Positions 16,956 through 25,113 of a stretch of DNA of 36,307 bases are shown piece after piece; position 1 is the stretch's first letter; every line of letters begins with the position of its first letter. Below the pieces are notes generated by a model. That model was not told the DNA's origin, ran no database searches, and was given only the letters and a program-made list of their open reading frames with translations. Made by a program: the position numbers and the translations under genes. The DNA is from JAWXBM01 sp034440115. Its GTDB lineage: Bacteria > Pseudomonadota > Gammaproteobacteria > Xanthomonadales > SZUA-36. The stretch spans positions 1-36,307 of the forward strand of contig JAWXBM010000089.1 of NCBI GenBank assembly GCA_034440115.1. The letters run 5' to 3'.

Positions 16956-17786
16956 TCAAACATTCGGGCCATTTTTGTCCCACGCTCTTTTCCCGCTGGC
17001 TACCTGACTGGCAGTGAGAATTCCACGCAGGATGTTGATCTCGTTCTGATCGGGGCGTGCGCGATTGAATAAACGGCGCAAACGCATCAGCAACTTCTTC
17101 GGCTGGGCAGGATTCAGGAATTGAACATCCAGCAAGGTTTGCTCCAGGTGCTGATAGAAGCGCTCCATTTGCAGGCCATCAACCGGTTTTCTTTCAGGCA
17201 TATCCGTTGCCTGCTTGTCACCACTGATCGCAGCCATGCGTAATTCATAACTGAGCACCTGCACTGCCTGGGCCAGGTTCAAGGATGAGTATTCCGGGTT
17301 GGCATCGATATGCACCAGCCAGTTGCAACGCTGCATCTCCTCATTGGTCAGACCGTAGCGTTCACGACCAAACAACAACGCCACTTCATGCAGTGGCACT
17401 TCGGCCAAAGCCTTTTGCGCAGCAGTGCGTGCGTCGAATTGCGGCATGGCCAGGCTGCGCAAACGCGCGCTGGTACCCAATACCAGTCCGCAGTTTTCCA
17501 CTGCAGACTCCAGCGAATCGTGAACCTGGGCATGTTGCAACAGGTCATCGGCGCCCGATGCCAGTGCAGTGGCTTCTGCGTCAGGAAACCTTCCAGGTGT
17601 GACCAGATGCAACTGGCTCAAGCCCATTACCTTCATGGCTCGAGCCGCGGCGCCTATGTTGCCGGGATGGGTGGTGTTGATCAGCACCACCCGAATTCTT
17701 GATAGCAGCGTTTCAATATTCGAAGTGCCATTCTGCGGCAAGCCATCACCGCTTCTGGTATCCTCTGCCGTCCTTTTCTTCATCAT
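16956..17786 (-). CDS. trmJ: tRNA (cytidine/uridine-2'-O-)-methyltransferase TrmJ
   Basis: The 276-aa SPOUT-class enzyme 2'-O-methylates position 32 of several tRNAs. The motifs are TTHPGNIGAAARAMKVMGL near the N-terminus, LFGRERYGLTNEEMQRC and NPEYSSLNLAQAVQVLSYE (SAM-binding knot), and an RPDQNEINILRGIL ending. It carries about 28 extra N-terminal residues compared with E. coli TrmJ; no internal start would remove them. Its start is only 9 bp from that of divergent suhB, the same neighbour pair as in E. coli, where the gap is wider. Two tandem ATGs (17786 and 17783) are possible starts. Confidence 0.94.
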   Translation of the reverse strand: MMKKRTAEDTRSGDGLPQNGTSNIETLLSRIRVVLINTTHPGNIGAAARAMKVMGLSQLHLVTPGRFPDAEATALASGADDLLQHAQVHDSLESAVENCGLVLGTSARLRSLAMPQFDARTAAQKALAEVPLHEVALLFGRERYGLTNEEMQRCNWLVHIDANPEYSSLNLAQAVQVLSYELRMAAISGDKQATDMPERKPVDGLQMERFYQHLEQTLLDVQFLNPAQPKKLLMRLRRLFNRARPDQNEINILRGILTASQVASGKRAWDKNGPNV

Positions 17787-17795
17787 TCAAACACC

Positions 17796-18581
17796 ATGAC
17801 TCATTCGGTAGTTAACGTTGCCATCAGCGCAGCCCAGGCTGCGGGCGAAACCATGCGCCGACATTTCCAGAAAGTGGAAGCCATACCGGTCACTCGCAAG
17901 GCTCGGCATGACTATGTCAGCGAAGTTGATCACGCCTGCGAGGCGGAAATTGTACGGGAAATCAAACGATACTTCCCCGACCATGCCTTCCTGTGTGAAG
18001 AAAGTGGAGAATCCGGCAGTGGCGACATAGTCTGGATCATTGACCCATTGGATGGCACCAGCAACTATCTGCGCGGCTTACCCCATTTTGCTGTGTCCGT
18101 TGCGCAGCAGGTTAAAGGTCGCACCGAACATGCCGTAGTCTACGACCCCATGCGTGATGAACTGTTCACCGCCAGTCGTGGAGGTGGCGCTTACCTGAAT
18201 AACCGCCGCATTCGAGTTTCTCCTCGTATCGAACTCGAAGGCGCTGTATTTGCTACCGCATTTCCTTTTCGACAACGCAACAAGATGCAAGCATTCGGTC
18301 GTGTGTTCCAGGCCGTGTTTGAAAAGTGTGAAGACTTCCGCCGTGCGGGGACCGCCAGCCTCGACCTGACCTGGGTTGCAGCAGGAAGGCTGGATGGTTT
18401 TTTTGAAATCGGTTTGAAACCCTGGGACGTTGCTGCAGGCGCTTTGATCGTGCGCGAAGCCGGCGGCGTGGTGCTCGACTTCCAAGGCAATGATGATGTG
18501 GAAAATTCTTCCAGCATCATCGCTGCACCCTACAAACTGATGACCCATTTCCGACAGATCATCGACAAACATTGGCGCTGA
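17796..18581 (+). CDS. suhB: inositol-1-monophosphatase family protein SuhB
   Basis: The 261-aa Mg-dependent phosphatase-fold protein has metal-site motifs EESGE, WIIDPLDGTSNY and WDVAAGALIVREAGG in order. The DPMRDELFTASRGGGAYLNN segment is very close to E. coli SuhB. SuhB is also known as a cofactor of the NusA/ribosomal antitermination complex, and this orthologue may share that role. The start aligns with E. coli SuhB, so the 9-bp gap to trmJ is genuine. The stop codon lies in the first unit of a 17-bp tandem repeat. Confidence 0.94.
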   Translation: MTHSVVNVAISAAQAAGETMRRHFQKVEAIPVTRKARHDYVSEVDHACEAEIVREIKRYFPDHAFLCEESGESGSGDIVWIIDPLDGTSNYLRGLPHFAVSVAQQVKGRTEHAVVYDPMRDELFTASRGGGAYLNNRRIRVSPRIELEGAVFATAFPFRQRNKMQAFGRVFQAVFEKCEDFRRAGTASLDLTWVAAGRLDGFFEIGLKPWDVAAGALIVREAGGVVLDFQGNDDVENSSSIIAAPYKLMTHFRQIIDKHWR

Positions 18582-18638
18582 TATTTTTTCGGCGCTGATA
18601 TTTTTTCGGTGCTGATTTTTTTTCGGTGCTATTTTTTC
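18574..18638 (+). repeat. 17-bp T-rich tandem repeat at the suhB 3' end, four copies
   Basis: Units of ggcgctgatattttttc lie at 18574-18590, 18591-18607 and (two changes) 18608-18624. A shortened copy is at 18625-18638. The first unit contains the suhB stop, so the tract looks like local duplication of the gene end. Each copy adds a T6-T8 run, which may help stop transcription though no strong stem precedes it. The remaining spacer to 18947 is AT-rich, with a 9-bp hairpin (18721-18741) and a promoter candidate. Confidence 0.85.
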
Positions 18639-18757
18639 ATGCTTCAAAACTCCTTCGAATTAAAAATCCACAGATCATTTTGTAGTTTTCTTTCAAGCCG
18701 TTTTTTCGTTTGAGCATTTCTTTGAAAAATATTTTTTCAAAAAAATGACATGAAATG

Positions 18758-18785
18758 TTGCGCTAAACATTGCGAAGTTTATAAT
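18758..18785 (+). promoter_or_regulatory. candidate sigma-70 promoter for the H1-like gene
   Basis: A perfect TATAAT (18780-18785) follows TTGCGC (18758-18763) with a 16-bp spacer, downstream of an AT-rich, UP-element-like stretch. Only the TTG of the -35 matches consensus. It would give a leader of roughly 155 nt before the ATG at 18948. Confidence 0.45.
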
Positions 18786-18947
18786 CACGCTGTGGTTCAT
18801 GCTCCTTGCGCTTCTTCAGGTCGTTCGTAGTGGTAGTTCATGACCAGAAAAAGTTGGGAGTAAGACTACAAAGATCAGGAATCGAAAATGACCGACAGGT
18901 AATCGAAACTGGTCTCCACAACTACCCGACCGGAGAAGGAGTGAAAA

Positions 18948-19310
18948 ATGGCTACGAAGAAAGCATCAGGAAAGAAAGCAGCCGCTAAGAAAGCGCCTGC
19001 CAAAAAAGTTGCAGCTAAGAAAGCACCAGCAAAGAAAGTTGTTGCCAAAAAAGCTGTTGCCAAGAAAGCCCCAGCCAAAAAAGCTGTTGCTAAGAAAGCA
19101 CCCGCCAAGAAGAAAGCCCCAGCTAAACGAGCTGCAGCTAAGAAAGCACCAGCCAAAAAGGCCCCGGTGAAGAAAGCTGCCAAGAAAGCTCCAGCGAAGA
19201 AAGCTGCTGCCAAGAAAGCCCCTGCTAAAAAGGCTCCAGCCAAGAAAGCACCGGCCAAGAAAGCCGCTGCTAAAAAGGCTCCAGCCAAGAAAGCAGCTAA
19301 AAAGAAATAG
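18948..19310 (+). CDS. histone H1-like / AlgP-like Lys-Ala-Pro repeat DNA-binding protein
   Basis: The 120-aa protein is composed almost wholly of Lys, Ala, Pro and Val in AKKAPAKK- and AAKKAVAKK-type repeats throughout its length, with no folded domain. This is the composition of the C-terminal tail of eukaryotic H1 and of bacterial H1-like proteins (AlgP, HC2, BpH1). These proteins bind DNA nonspecifically through lysines and affect nucleoid packing. AAGGAG lies 6 nt before the ATG. The gene itself is a tandem repeat, so copy number probably varies between strains. A strong GC hairpin follows. The reverse strand is also open through part of it, but only as an artefact of the repeat. Confidence 0.88.
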   Translation: MATKKASGKKAAAKKAPAKKVAAKKAPAKKVVAKKAVAKKAPAKKAVAKKAPAKKKAPAKRAAAKKAPAKKAPVKKAAKKAPAKKAAAKKAPAKKAPAKKAPAKKAAAKKAPAKKAAKKK

Positions 19311-19324
19311 TTCTAAAGACCTTT

Positions 19325-19350
19325 CTCCGCGCGGCTACTGCCGCGCGGAG
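19325..19350 (+). terminator. strong GC-rich hairpin after the H1-like gene
   Basis: A perfect 11-bp stem, ctccgcgcggc / gccgcgcggag, has a TACT tetraloop and is followed by agtttct. The flanking T residues are few but the stem is very stable. It probably terminates the H1-like transcript. It could also act on readthrough from the opposite strand. Confidence 0.7.
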
Positions 19351-19448
19351 AGTTTCTGAAAGTCCCTTCGAGTATTTTCTACTCAACCAGTTACAGTCAG
19401 CTTAATGCGCAATGCTCGCAAGCCTGCCCATTTGCAAATGCAATCGAA

Positions 19449-20366
19449 TCATCCCTGCCTCTGATAGCCCAATGCAGACAGTTCAATTTCCAACGACTTC
19501 AGGTTTGGCAGCAGCGGTAAAATTTCTGCTTCGTTATTGCGCCATTTTTCCGCCGCAGGTTGTGTTTGCGTGAAGCGCGATAATGGCAGAGGCTTACTCA
19601 ATCGCTCACGCATGCGCGCATCAATTTCAAATTCTGCGAACTGGCACAAATCTTCAATGGTACTTACTGGGTCATTCAGAAAGCGCTCATAGCTGGTCGT
19701 GGTCCAGTTTTCCCTCGGTAGTTTTTTCAGATCAGTCAATATGGTGTTGTTGGCAGATTGCCATTGGAAAGCACAAATCTCCGCTATGGATTTTCCATTC
19801 AAGGCTTGCCACCCCGGTGGCAACAATAATGACCAGGGCGGGCCTTGCCAGCCTGCAAGCCTGGGGTAAGTTTTCCAGTTTGCAGAACGCCAGGCCTCCA
19901 TCATGCTACTGAGGTTGGCGCGCACATCACGAAACAGGAAAATGTACCTGGCATCCGGAAATATCTGATGAAGAAAAGGCACCCTCAACGCATTTTTGGG
20001 AGTCTTTTCCAGAAAGCGTAACTTACTGAGGTTGCCCAGCCTGAAAAATTCCCGACCATCCCGATCACGCAACATGCGGGCAAAACGCCGACGCATCATA
20101 GCGGTAACCCGACCCGCCGCGTGCTCAGCTAACAGCCGGTTTGAATCTATCAATCCGGAACCCGGATTCAGAGCCGGGATACTTTCGATAATCTGATGAC
20201 TTTCGCCACCTATGGTCCACACATCGACACACTCGGCCAGAGTTTCAAACAATAATGTACTTCCGGAACGAGGTGCTGCCAGAATGATGACCGGCCGATC
20301 AAACAGTTTTTCAAAATCCGGCAGACCCGCTGCCCCCTCCTGCCTAGCTTGCATACTGAATTTCAT
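19449..20366 (-). CDS. sulfotransferase family protein
   Basis: The 305-aa protein has the PAPS-binding loop APRSGSTLLFE (31-41), the EKTPKN segment at 120-125 that often supplies catalytic contacts, and the 3'-phosphate region FLFRDVRANLSSMMEAW (from 143). It would transfer sulfate from PAPS to an unknown acceptor. There is no signal peptide, so it is probably cytoplasmic. Its start overlaps the upstream hydroxylase gene by 23 nt, so the pair is cotranslated and may act on one substrate. The closest group is the bacterial sulfotransferase_3-like family. Confidence 0.9.
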   Translation of the reverse strand: MKFSMQARQEGAAGLPDFEKLFDRPVIILAAPRSGSTLLFETLAECVDVWTIGGESHQIIESIPALNPGSGLIDSNRLLAEHAAGRVTAMMRRRFARMLRDRDGREFFRLGNLSKLRFLEKTPKNALRVPFLHQIFPDARYIFLFRDVRANLSSMMEAWRSANWKTYPRLAGWQGPPWSLLLPPGWQALNGKSIAEICAFQWQSANNTILTDLKKLPRENWTTTSYERFLNDPVSTIEDLCQFAEFEIDARMRERLSKPLPLSRFTQTQPAAEKWRNNEAEILPLLPNLKSLEIELSALGYQRQG

Positions 20367-21318
20367 TCATGCCGGCGATAGGCTTGTGCACACAAGCGAC
20401 CAACACTCTGGACAGCATCACTTTCTGGGCAACCCGTTCATTACTGGCGATCATCAACGGTTTACGAATCGCCAGCAGTTGTTGCATCAAGCCATCACGC
20501 TTTTGTTGGTAGTGATCCCAGCCATTCTGCCCGTCGCCATACAAAGCCCATAGCGCTCTCCAATCCTGGCAGAAAGCCCGGACGGCTGAGTTGAAGCGCT
20601 GCACCAGTTCAGGCGGGTTACGTTCACCACTGGCCACTAAATCGGCAATCAGATCTTCGCTCAGTAACTCAACTTCGGCCGGATGCATGACATCGGGCGT
20701 GTTGAACTGCTCCAAGGACAGTTCGGGTCGTAAATCTGGGTCGAACTGAATCATGCTCGCATCTGTCACCGGCTCAGCCAGAGACCTCTCAACCATGTCC
20801 CAGAAAACGGCTGAACCTAAAGTATCCGCTACCAGGTGTACCCGCAGCTCAGAAGTCGGATTGATCACATGGTGCAGTTTCCAGTTATCGAAAATCCACG
20901 CCTCACCACGCCCCATGTGGATGGCCTGATCGTGACAATGAAACATCACTTCGGGAAAAGTAATGATGGGAATATGAATCCGCACCCGTTGGAACCAGTG
21001 ATAGTTGATATCGCTGTGACGCGGAACCTGACTGCCGCCGCGCAATCCCATCAATCGGGAGCGACCAAACACGACCTGGAATTTTGCCAGCACCTGGCGC
21101 AGATAGGGCGCTTGATGCAACCAGTTGGTTTCGTCCATAGGCCCGGCAAAGAAATCATTGGCTTCGCCATTTACCGAGATGAGAGGAATAGCTGAATTGC
21201 CGGCGTAGTTGGTGGGGTGTACCTGCCAGGCATGCGCCGGCATAGCTTCGACTTCATCGGCCAGACGTCCTGCATCAAACAGTAAAGGCAGACGTATGAA
21301 CTCGCGAGGAAGTTTCAT
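20344..21318 (-). CDS. aspartyl/asparaginyl beta-hydroxylase-domain protein (2-oxoglutarate oxygenase)
   Basis: The 324-aa protein has the double-stranded beta-helix iron motif VPRHSDINYHW (His101, Asp103). RIHIPIITFPEVMF and GEAWIFDNWKLHHVINPTSELRVHLV follow, giving the distal His150 and the 2-oxoglutarate-binding Arg159. This is the pattern of the Asp/Asn beta-hydroxylase family, which hydroxylates aspartyl/asparaginyl residues or small-molecule aspartate. A C-terminal helical extension (about residues 200-324) is not part of that domain and I do not recognise it. It is paired by overlap with a sulfotransferase: hydroxylation could make an acceptor for sulfation, but that is inference. Confidence 0.85.
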   Translation of the reverse strand: MKLPREFIRLPLLFDAGRLADEVEAMPAHAWQVHPTNYAGNSAIPLISVNGEANDFFAGPMDETNWLHQAPYLRQVLAKFQVVFGRSRLMGLRGGSQVPRHSDINYHWFQRVRIHIPIITFPEVMFHCHDQAIHMGRGEAWIFDNWKLHHVINPTSELRVHLVADTLGSAVFWDMVERSLAEPVTDASMIQFDPDLRPELSLEQFNTPDVMHPAEVELLSEDLIADLVASGERNPPELVQRFNSAVRAFCQDWRALWALYGDGQNGWDHYQQKRDGLMQQLLAIRKPLMIASNERVAQKVMLSRVLVACVHKPIAGMNEIQYAS

Positions 21319-21393
21319 GAAGTTGAACCCAAAAATGACGTGACTAGTGTCTCGCCATTGTAGCCGAGCTTGATTCTTTTGGCTGTAATGCCG

Positions 21394-22341
21394 TCAGGGG
21401 CGTGTGTCGACGACTTCCCCGGCACCTTCTTTTTCTACCTGCAGCAGGTCATATTTGCTCACACCCAGGTACAACAACGCGGTGCTGGCCACGTAGATGG
21501 AAGAATAGGTACCCACCACCACACCGGCAATCAAGGTAAAGGCAAAGGCGTGAATGATCTGCCCGCCAAATATGAACAAGGCGATCAATACCAATAAGGT
21601 GGTCAAGGACATCATCAAGGTTCTGGCAAGAACCTGGTTGATTGATACATTGATCACTTCCTTGGGCAGGGATTTACGCAGGCGTGGGAAGTTTTCGCGA
21701 ATACGGTCGAACAACACGATGGTGTCATTCAAGGAATAACCAATCACGGCCAGCAAGGCAGCAACCACCGTCAGGTCGAACTCCACCCCGAACAGGGAAA
21801 CCAAGCCCATGCAGATGATAATGTCATGAATCAAAGCTGCAACTGAACCTACAGAAAAGCGCCATTGAAAACGGAACATGACGTAAATAAAGATACCGAT
21901 CAACGAATACACCACTGCCAAAATGCCCTGCTCGGCCAAATCGTCACCCACTTGTGGGCCGACAAACTCCACGCGGCGCATGACAACTTCGCCTTCAACA
22001 CCCTGCTGCAGGGCAGTCAGAACTTCCGTAGACAATTCGGCATCACTGCTTCCCGAATCACGGGGCGGGATTCTGACCACAATTTCGTTGGCGGCGCCAA
22101 AGGTTTGTACCACAGCGTCCGCGTGGCCGGAACTGGCCAGATTCTCACGTACGTCTGCAATGTGTGGCGCATTGGGGTAGCTCACTTCAATCAGCGTACC
22201 GCCAGTAAAATCGAGACCAAAATTCAAGCCACGAATCGACAGTGATGCGATGCTGGCAATGATCAATATAGTCGACATCACAACAGCAGCATTACCCAGC
22301 CGCATGAAGTCTATGTTGGTTTTCTGTTTCAGAAATCTCAT
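21394..22341 (-). CDS. secF: protein translocase subunit SecF
   Basis: The 315-aa RND-family inner-membrane protein has six predicted membrane segments and a periplasmic P1 domain. Signatures are GLNFGLDFTGGTLIEV at the N-terminus and IGYSLNDTIVLFDRIREN in segment 4-5. With SecD it uses the proton gradient to pull exported proteins across the membrane. It begins 8 nt after the secD stop in the usual yajC-secD-secF order. Confidence 0.97.
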   Translation of the reverse strand: MRFLKQKTNIDFMRLGNAAVVMSTILIIASIASLSIRGLNFGLDFTGGTLIEVSYPNAPHIADVRENLASSGHADAVVQTFGAANEIVVRIPPRDSGSSDAELSTEVLTALQQGVEGEVVMRRVEFVGPQVGDDLAEQGILAVVYSLIGIFIYVMFRFQWRFSVGSVAALIHDIIICMGLVSLFGVEFDLTVVAALLAVIGYSLNDTIVLFDRIRENFPRLRKSLPKEVINVSINQVLARTLMMSLTTLLVLIALFIFGGQIIHAFAFTLIAGVVVGTYSSIYVASTALLYLGVSKYDLLQVEKEGAGEVVDTRP

Positions 22342-22349
22342 GACAAACC

Positions 22350-24182
22350 TCAGATGAGCAGTTTGGAGACGCGTTTGCGCCGGCCATAAATCAGGTTAAC
22401 CACCGCGCGGGTGCCCATGATCGCAGTGAACATGGAGGTAACAATACCCAGCGACAGGGTGACGGCGAAGCCTTTGATTGGCCCGGTTCCGAACAGGAAC
22501 AGCACAAAAGCTGCGATCAGTGTGGTGATATTGGCATCGGCAATGGTTGAGAAAGCCTTGTCATAACCAGCCCGAATACTGGCCTGAGGCGTATTACCGT
22601 TGCGCAATTCTTCACGTATGCGTTCGAAAATCAGCACGTTGGCATCCACCGCCATACCGACCGTCAACACGATACCGGCAATACCCGGCATGGTCAGCGT
22701 TGCGCCCAACAGGGACAACAGCGATATCAGCATCACGATGTTGGTAAACAGAGCAAGGTTGGCAATCAAACCGAAAACGCGGTAATAGGCAGCCATCAAA
22801 ATCAATACCAGCACAAAGCCGATCAACACGGATTTGAACCCCTGCTCCACGTTATCCGCTCCCAGGCTGGGGCCTACGGTGCGCTCTTCGACGATTTCCA
22901 TGGGGGCAGCCAACGCACCGGCACGCAACAACAAAGCCAATTGACTGGCTTCCTGCATGGAATCCAATCCGGTGGTCTGAAAGCGCTTGCCAAAAGGCTC
23001 TCGGACGACAGCAACGCTGATTACTTCTTCCAGCATCTTACCGCCAGGTTTCTGTTCGATGTAAACCACCGCCATGCGGTTACCGACGTTTTCGCGGGTG
23101 AAGTCCAGCATGCGCTTGGCGCCTACGCCATCCAATGTTACGGAAACCTGCGGCTCACCGGTTTGCTGGTCGAAACCCGAGGAAGCACCGATCAACTGGT
23201 CGCCAGAAACAATCAGGCGTTTCTTCAACAACACGGGCTGTTGATTATTGTCAGTGTACATACGTGATTCCGGCGGAACACGACCGGTCTGTGCGGCAGT
23301 AAAGGCGTCGTTCTGCTCATCCACTGCGCGGTATTCCAGCGTAGCGGTTGCGCCAATGATTTTCTTCGCCTGCACGGTATCCTGAACACCAGGCAGTTGC
23401 ACCACCACGCGATCAGCACCCTGCTGCTGAATGATGGGCTCAGCCACACCGATTTCGTTCACACGATTACGCAGGGTAGTGATGTTCTGTTTCAGAGCCG
23501 TTTGCTGTAACTCGACTAACTGCTGCTCCTGCACGGTTGCAGACAGCCCGAAATTTTCGCCAACATTGGTTTCCTTGACCTGTAATCCAACCAGGCTCTG
23601 ATCGCTTTGAATGAGGCTGTCGGTGCGACTGCGATCTTCTTCACTGCGCAACAGCACCAACAAGCCATTTCCTTCACGGCGCACGGAGACATAGCGAATG
23701 CTCTCATCGCGCAATACCGCGCGGATATCATCTACGTATCGGTCGAGTTGCTGACCACGCGCAGTATCCATATCCACCTGCAGAAGGAAATGCACACCAC
23801 CCTGCAAATCCAGACCCAGGGTCATAGGCTTGCCACCCAAACTGCGCAACCAGTCAGGCGTTGCCGGTGCCAGATTCAGTGCGACGACAAAACTCTCACC
23901 CAGCGCCTTTTTAACCGCGTCCGCTGCCAACAACTGGTCTTCTGCAGAAGAAAAACGATAAAGGATTCGGTTGCCAATCTGTTCACTGCTTTTGAACGCA
24001 ATTTTTTCTACAACCAATGCATCTTCGATGGCTGCGGGCAAACCCAGAGGCAAATCAAGGCCGCGGGTAGAGGTAATCTGCAGTGCAGGATCTTCACCAT
24101 AAAGGTTTGGCAAGGCATAGAGGACGCCTACTGCCAGCACGGCCAGGATGAGCACGTACTTCCAGCCAGGATATTGATTCAT
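22350..24182 (-). CDS. secD: protein translocase subunit SecD
   Basis: The 610-aa protein starts with a membrane segment (PGWKYVLILAVLAVGVLYALP). It then has the D1 motif GLDLQGGVHFLLQVD, the long periplasmic domain, and the C-terminal RND membrane core with IAGIVLTVGMAVDANVLIFERI and the G-rich GFAVTLSLGI. The length equals the family norm. It follows yajC by 49 nt and precedes secF by 8 nt on the minus strand. Confidence 0.97.
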   Translation of the reverse strand: MNQYPGWKYVLILAVLAVGVLYALPNLYGEDPALQITSTRGLDLPLGLPAAIEDALVVEKIAFKSSEQIGNRILYRFSSAEDQLLAADAVKKALGESFVVALNLAPATPDWLRSLGGKPMTLGLDLQGGVHFLLQVDMDTARGQQLDRYVDDIRAVLRDESIRYVSVRREGNGLLVLLRSEEDRSRTDSLIQSDQSLVGLQVKETNVGENFGLSATVQEQQLVELQQTALKQNITTLRNRVNEIGVAEPIIQQQGADRVVVQLPGVQDTVQAKKIIGATATLEYRAVDEQNDAFTAAQTGRVPPESRMYTDNNQQPVLLKKRLIVSGDQLIGASSGFDQQTGEPQVSVTLDGVGAKRMLDFTRENVGNRMAVVYIEQKPGGKMLEEVISVAVVREPFGKRFQTTGLDSMQEASQLALLLRAGALAAPMEIVEERTVGPSLGADNVEQGFKSVLIGFVLVLILMAAYYRVFGLIANLALFTNIVMLISLLSLLGATLTMPGIAGIVLTVGMAVDANVLIFERIREELRNGNTPQASIRAGYDKAFSTIADANITTLIAAFVLFLFGTGPIKGFAVTLSLGIVTSMFTAIMGTRAVVNLIYGRRKRVSKLLI

Positions 24183-24231
24183 TATTCGGCCTCAAAAAGC
24201 TGAAACTTAAAAAGTGTAAAGGGTGCCGCGA

Positions 24232-24558
24232 TCAGGCTGATTTCATGGTGCCTTTGGGCACGACGCTCGCTACGGCTTGTTTTTGTAATTTGATTTTGAC
24301 GTTTTCGGCCAGTTCTAGCGTAACGAAAGAATCGCCCACATGGGTAATTTTCCCCAGCACGCCACCATTGGTTACCACTTCATCGCCGGTCGCCAGCTTC
24401 TCAACCAGTTGACGATGTTCTTTGGCCCGCTTGGTTTGGGGGCGGATCAGCAGGAAATAGAAAACGATGAAAATTACGATCAGGGGCAGGAAAGACAGCA
24501 TGCTGTTTGGTGAAGATGCTGCATCCTGGGCATATGCACTGGCGATGAAAAAGTCCAT
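24232..24558 (-). CDS. yajC: preprotein translocase subunit YajC
   Basis: The 108-aa protein has one membrane segment (SMLSFLPLIVIFIVFYFLLIRP) followed by the conserved PQTKRAKEHRQLVEKLATGDEVVTNGG-type cytoplasmic domain. It is an accessory of SecDF. It normally follows tgt closely; here a 555-bp spacer full of inverted repeats intervenes. Confidence 0.95.
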   Translation of the reverse strand: MDFFIASAYAQDAASSPNSMLSFLPLIVIFIVFYFLLIRPQTKRAKEHRQLVEKLATGDEVVTNGGVLGKITHVGDSFVTLELAENVKIKLQKQAVASVVPKGTMKSA

Positions 24559-24652
24559 GAAAAGGCCTCGTTTGTCACGTTGTACAGCGGATATGGGGCC
24601 CGGAGGGGCTGTTTCAAACGCTTCCGGACTTTCCGCTTTTTAGCAGCCGGGC

Positions 24653-24658
24653 ATTATA
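24653..24658 (-). promoter_or_regulatory. possible -10 box for yajC-secDF
   Basis: On the minus strand TATAAT lies about 95 nt upstream of the yajC ATG. No acceptable -35 sits 16-18 nt upstream (the sequence there is GC-rich). A promoter here would make sense because the structured spacer separates yajC from tgt. Confidence 0.3.
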
Positions 24659-24746
24659 AATGAATACTGGCCGGGCCGCCTCACCTGCTGGAAGTTATTT
24701 TTTTGCGACTTTTTTGACTAGCCTATAAAGCCAGCAAGTTACCCGA

Positions 24747-24848
24747 TGGCTGTAAGGGTATCCGATCCCGGGCCTTGGCCCTTCGGGCTACCCTCAGCCC
24801 TCGGTCGGTCTTCGGCTGCGTTTACGGGAGCGGATACCCTTACAGCCA
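24747..24848. repeat. element with perfect 18-bp terminal inverted repeats (tgt-yajC spacer, module A)
   Basis: tggctgtaagggtatccg (24747-24764) is exactly matched by cggatacccttacagcca (24831-24848). The 66-nt interior has its own short stems (for example gggcc tt ggccc). No coding sense or transposase was seen, and no clear target duplication flanks it. It could be a small non-autonomous mobile element, a REP-type repeat or a structured RNA made with the tgt transcript. Confidence 0.8.
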
Positions 24849-24880
24849 AAGAGCAATTGAACGCCCCAAGGCGATGAGGA

Positions 24881-25080
24881 CTCAGGCTCGTTTCACGTCA
24901 TCGAAATCCGTGGTAGCCGCCGAGCTGATGCGGTGACCGGCGGTCGAGGGCACAGGGATGTGCCCGAGAGGCCAGACCGAATCACGGACGTGAGTATGGC
25001 CGACCGCCGCAGCACCGTATTGGCGAGGGCAGCCGAAGGCCGGCGGCTATCGGAATTCGAGGACGTGAAACGAGACAGAG
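24881..25080. other. nested multibranch inverted-repeat structure (tgt-yajC spacer, module B)
   Basis: The arms 24881-24910 and 25051-25080 pair at 26 of 30 positions, including an uninterrupted 13-bp core, ctcgtttcacgtc / gacgtgaaacgag. Inside are concentric stems: 24914-24922 with 25041-25049 (9 bp) and 24938-24946 with 25001-25009 (9 bp). Further inside are branch hairpins 24948-24965 (gggcac / gtgccc, loop agggat) and 24970-25001. This looks like a folded RNA or a mobile element with long terminal repeats. It lies directly 3' of tgt. No known RNA family was recognised. Confidence 0.75.
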
Positions 25081-25113
25081 GCCGGGGTAACGAAGTCTAA
25101 GCTTGAGCCAGAG

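Noticed and set aside
18574..18638. Regular repeats considered as a CRISPR array
   Set aside because: Units are directly abutting with no spacers and no cas genes are present; they are simple tandem duplications. The same applies to 36203-36307.
18875..19288. Minus-strand open frame rich in AGAFLA repeats
   Set aside because: It is the exact antisense of the Lys/Ala repeat gene; its hydrophobic repeat arises from the complementary codons, and the plus strand has the ribosome site and terminator.
24996..25100. 34-codon charged frame (MADRRSTVL start) inside the structured spacer
   Set aside because: It lies across the pairing arms of module B, has no ribosome site, and a short open frame is expected by chance in such sequence.
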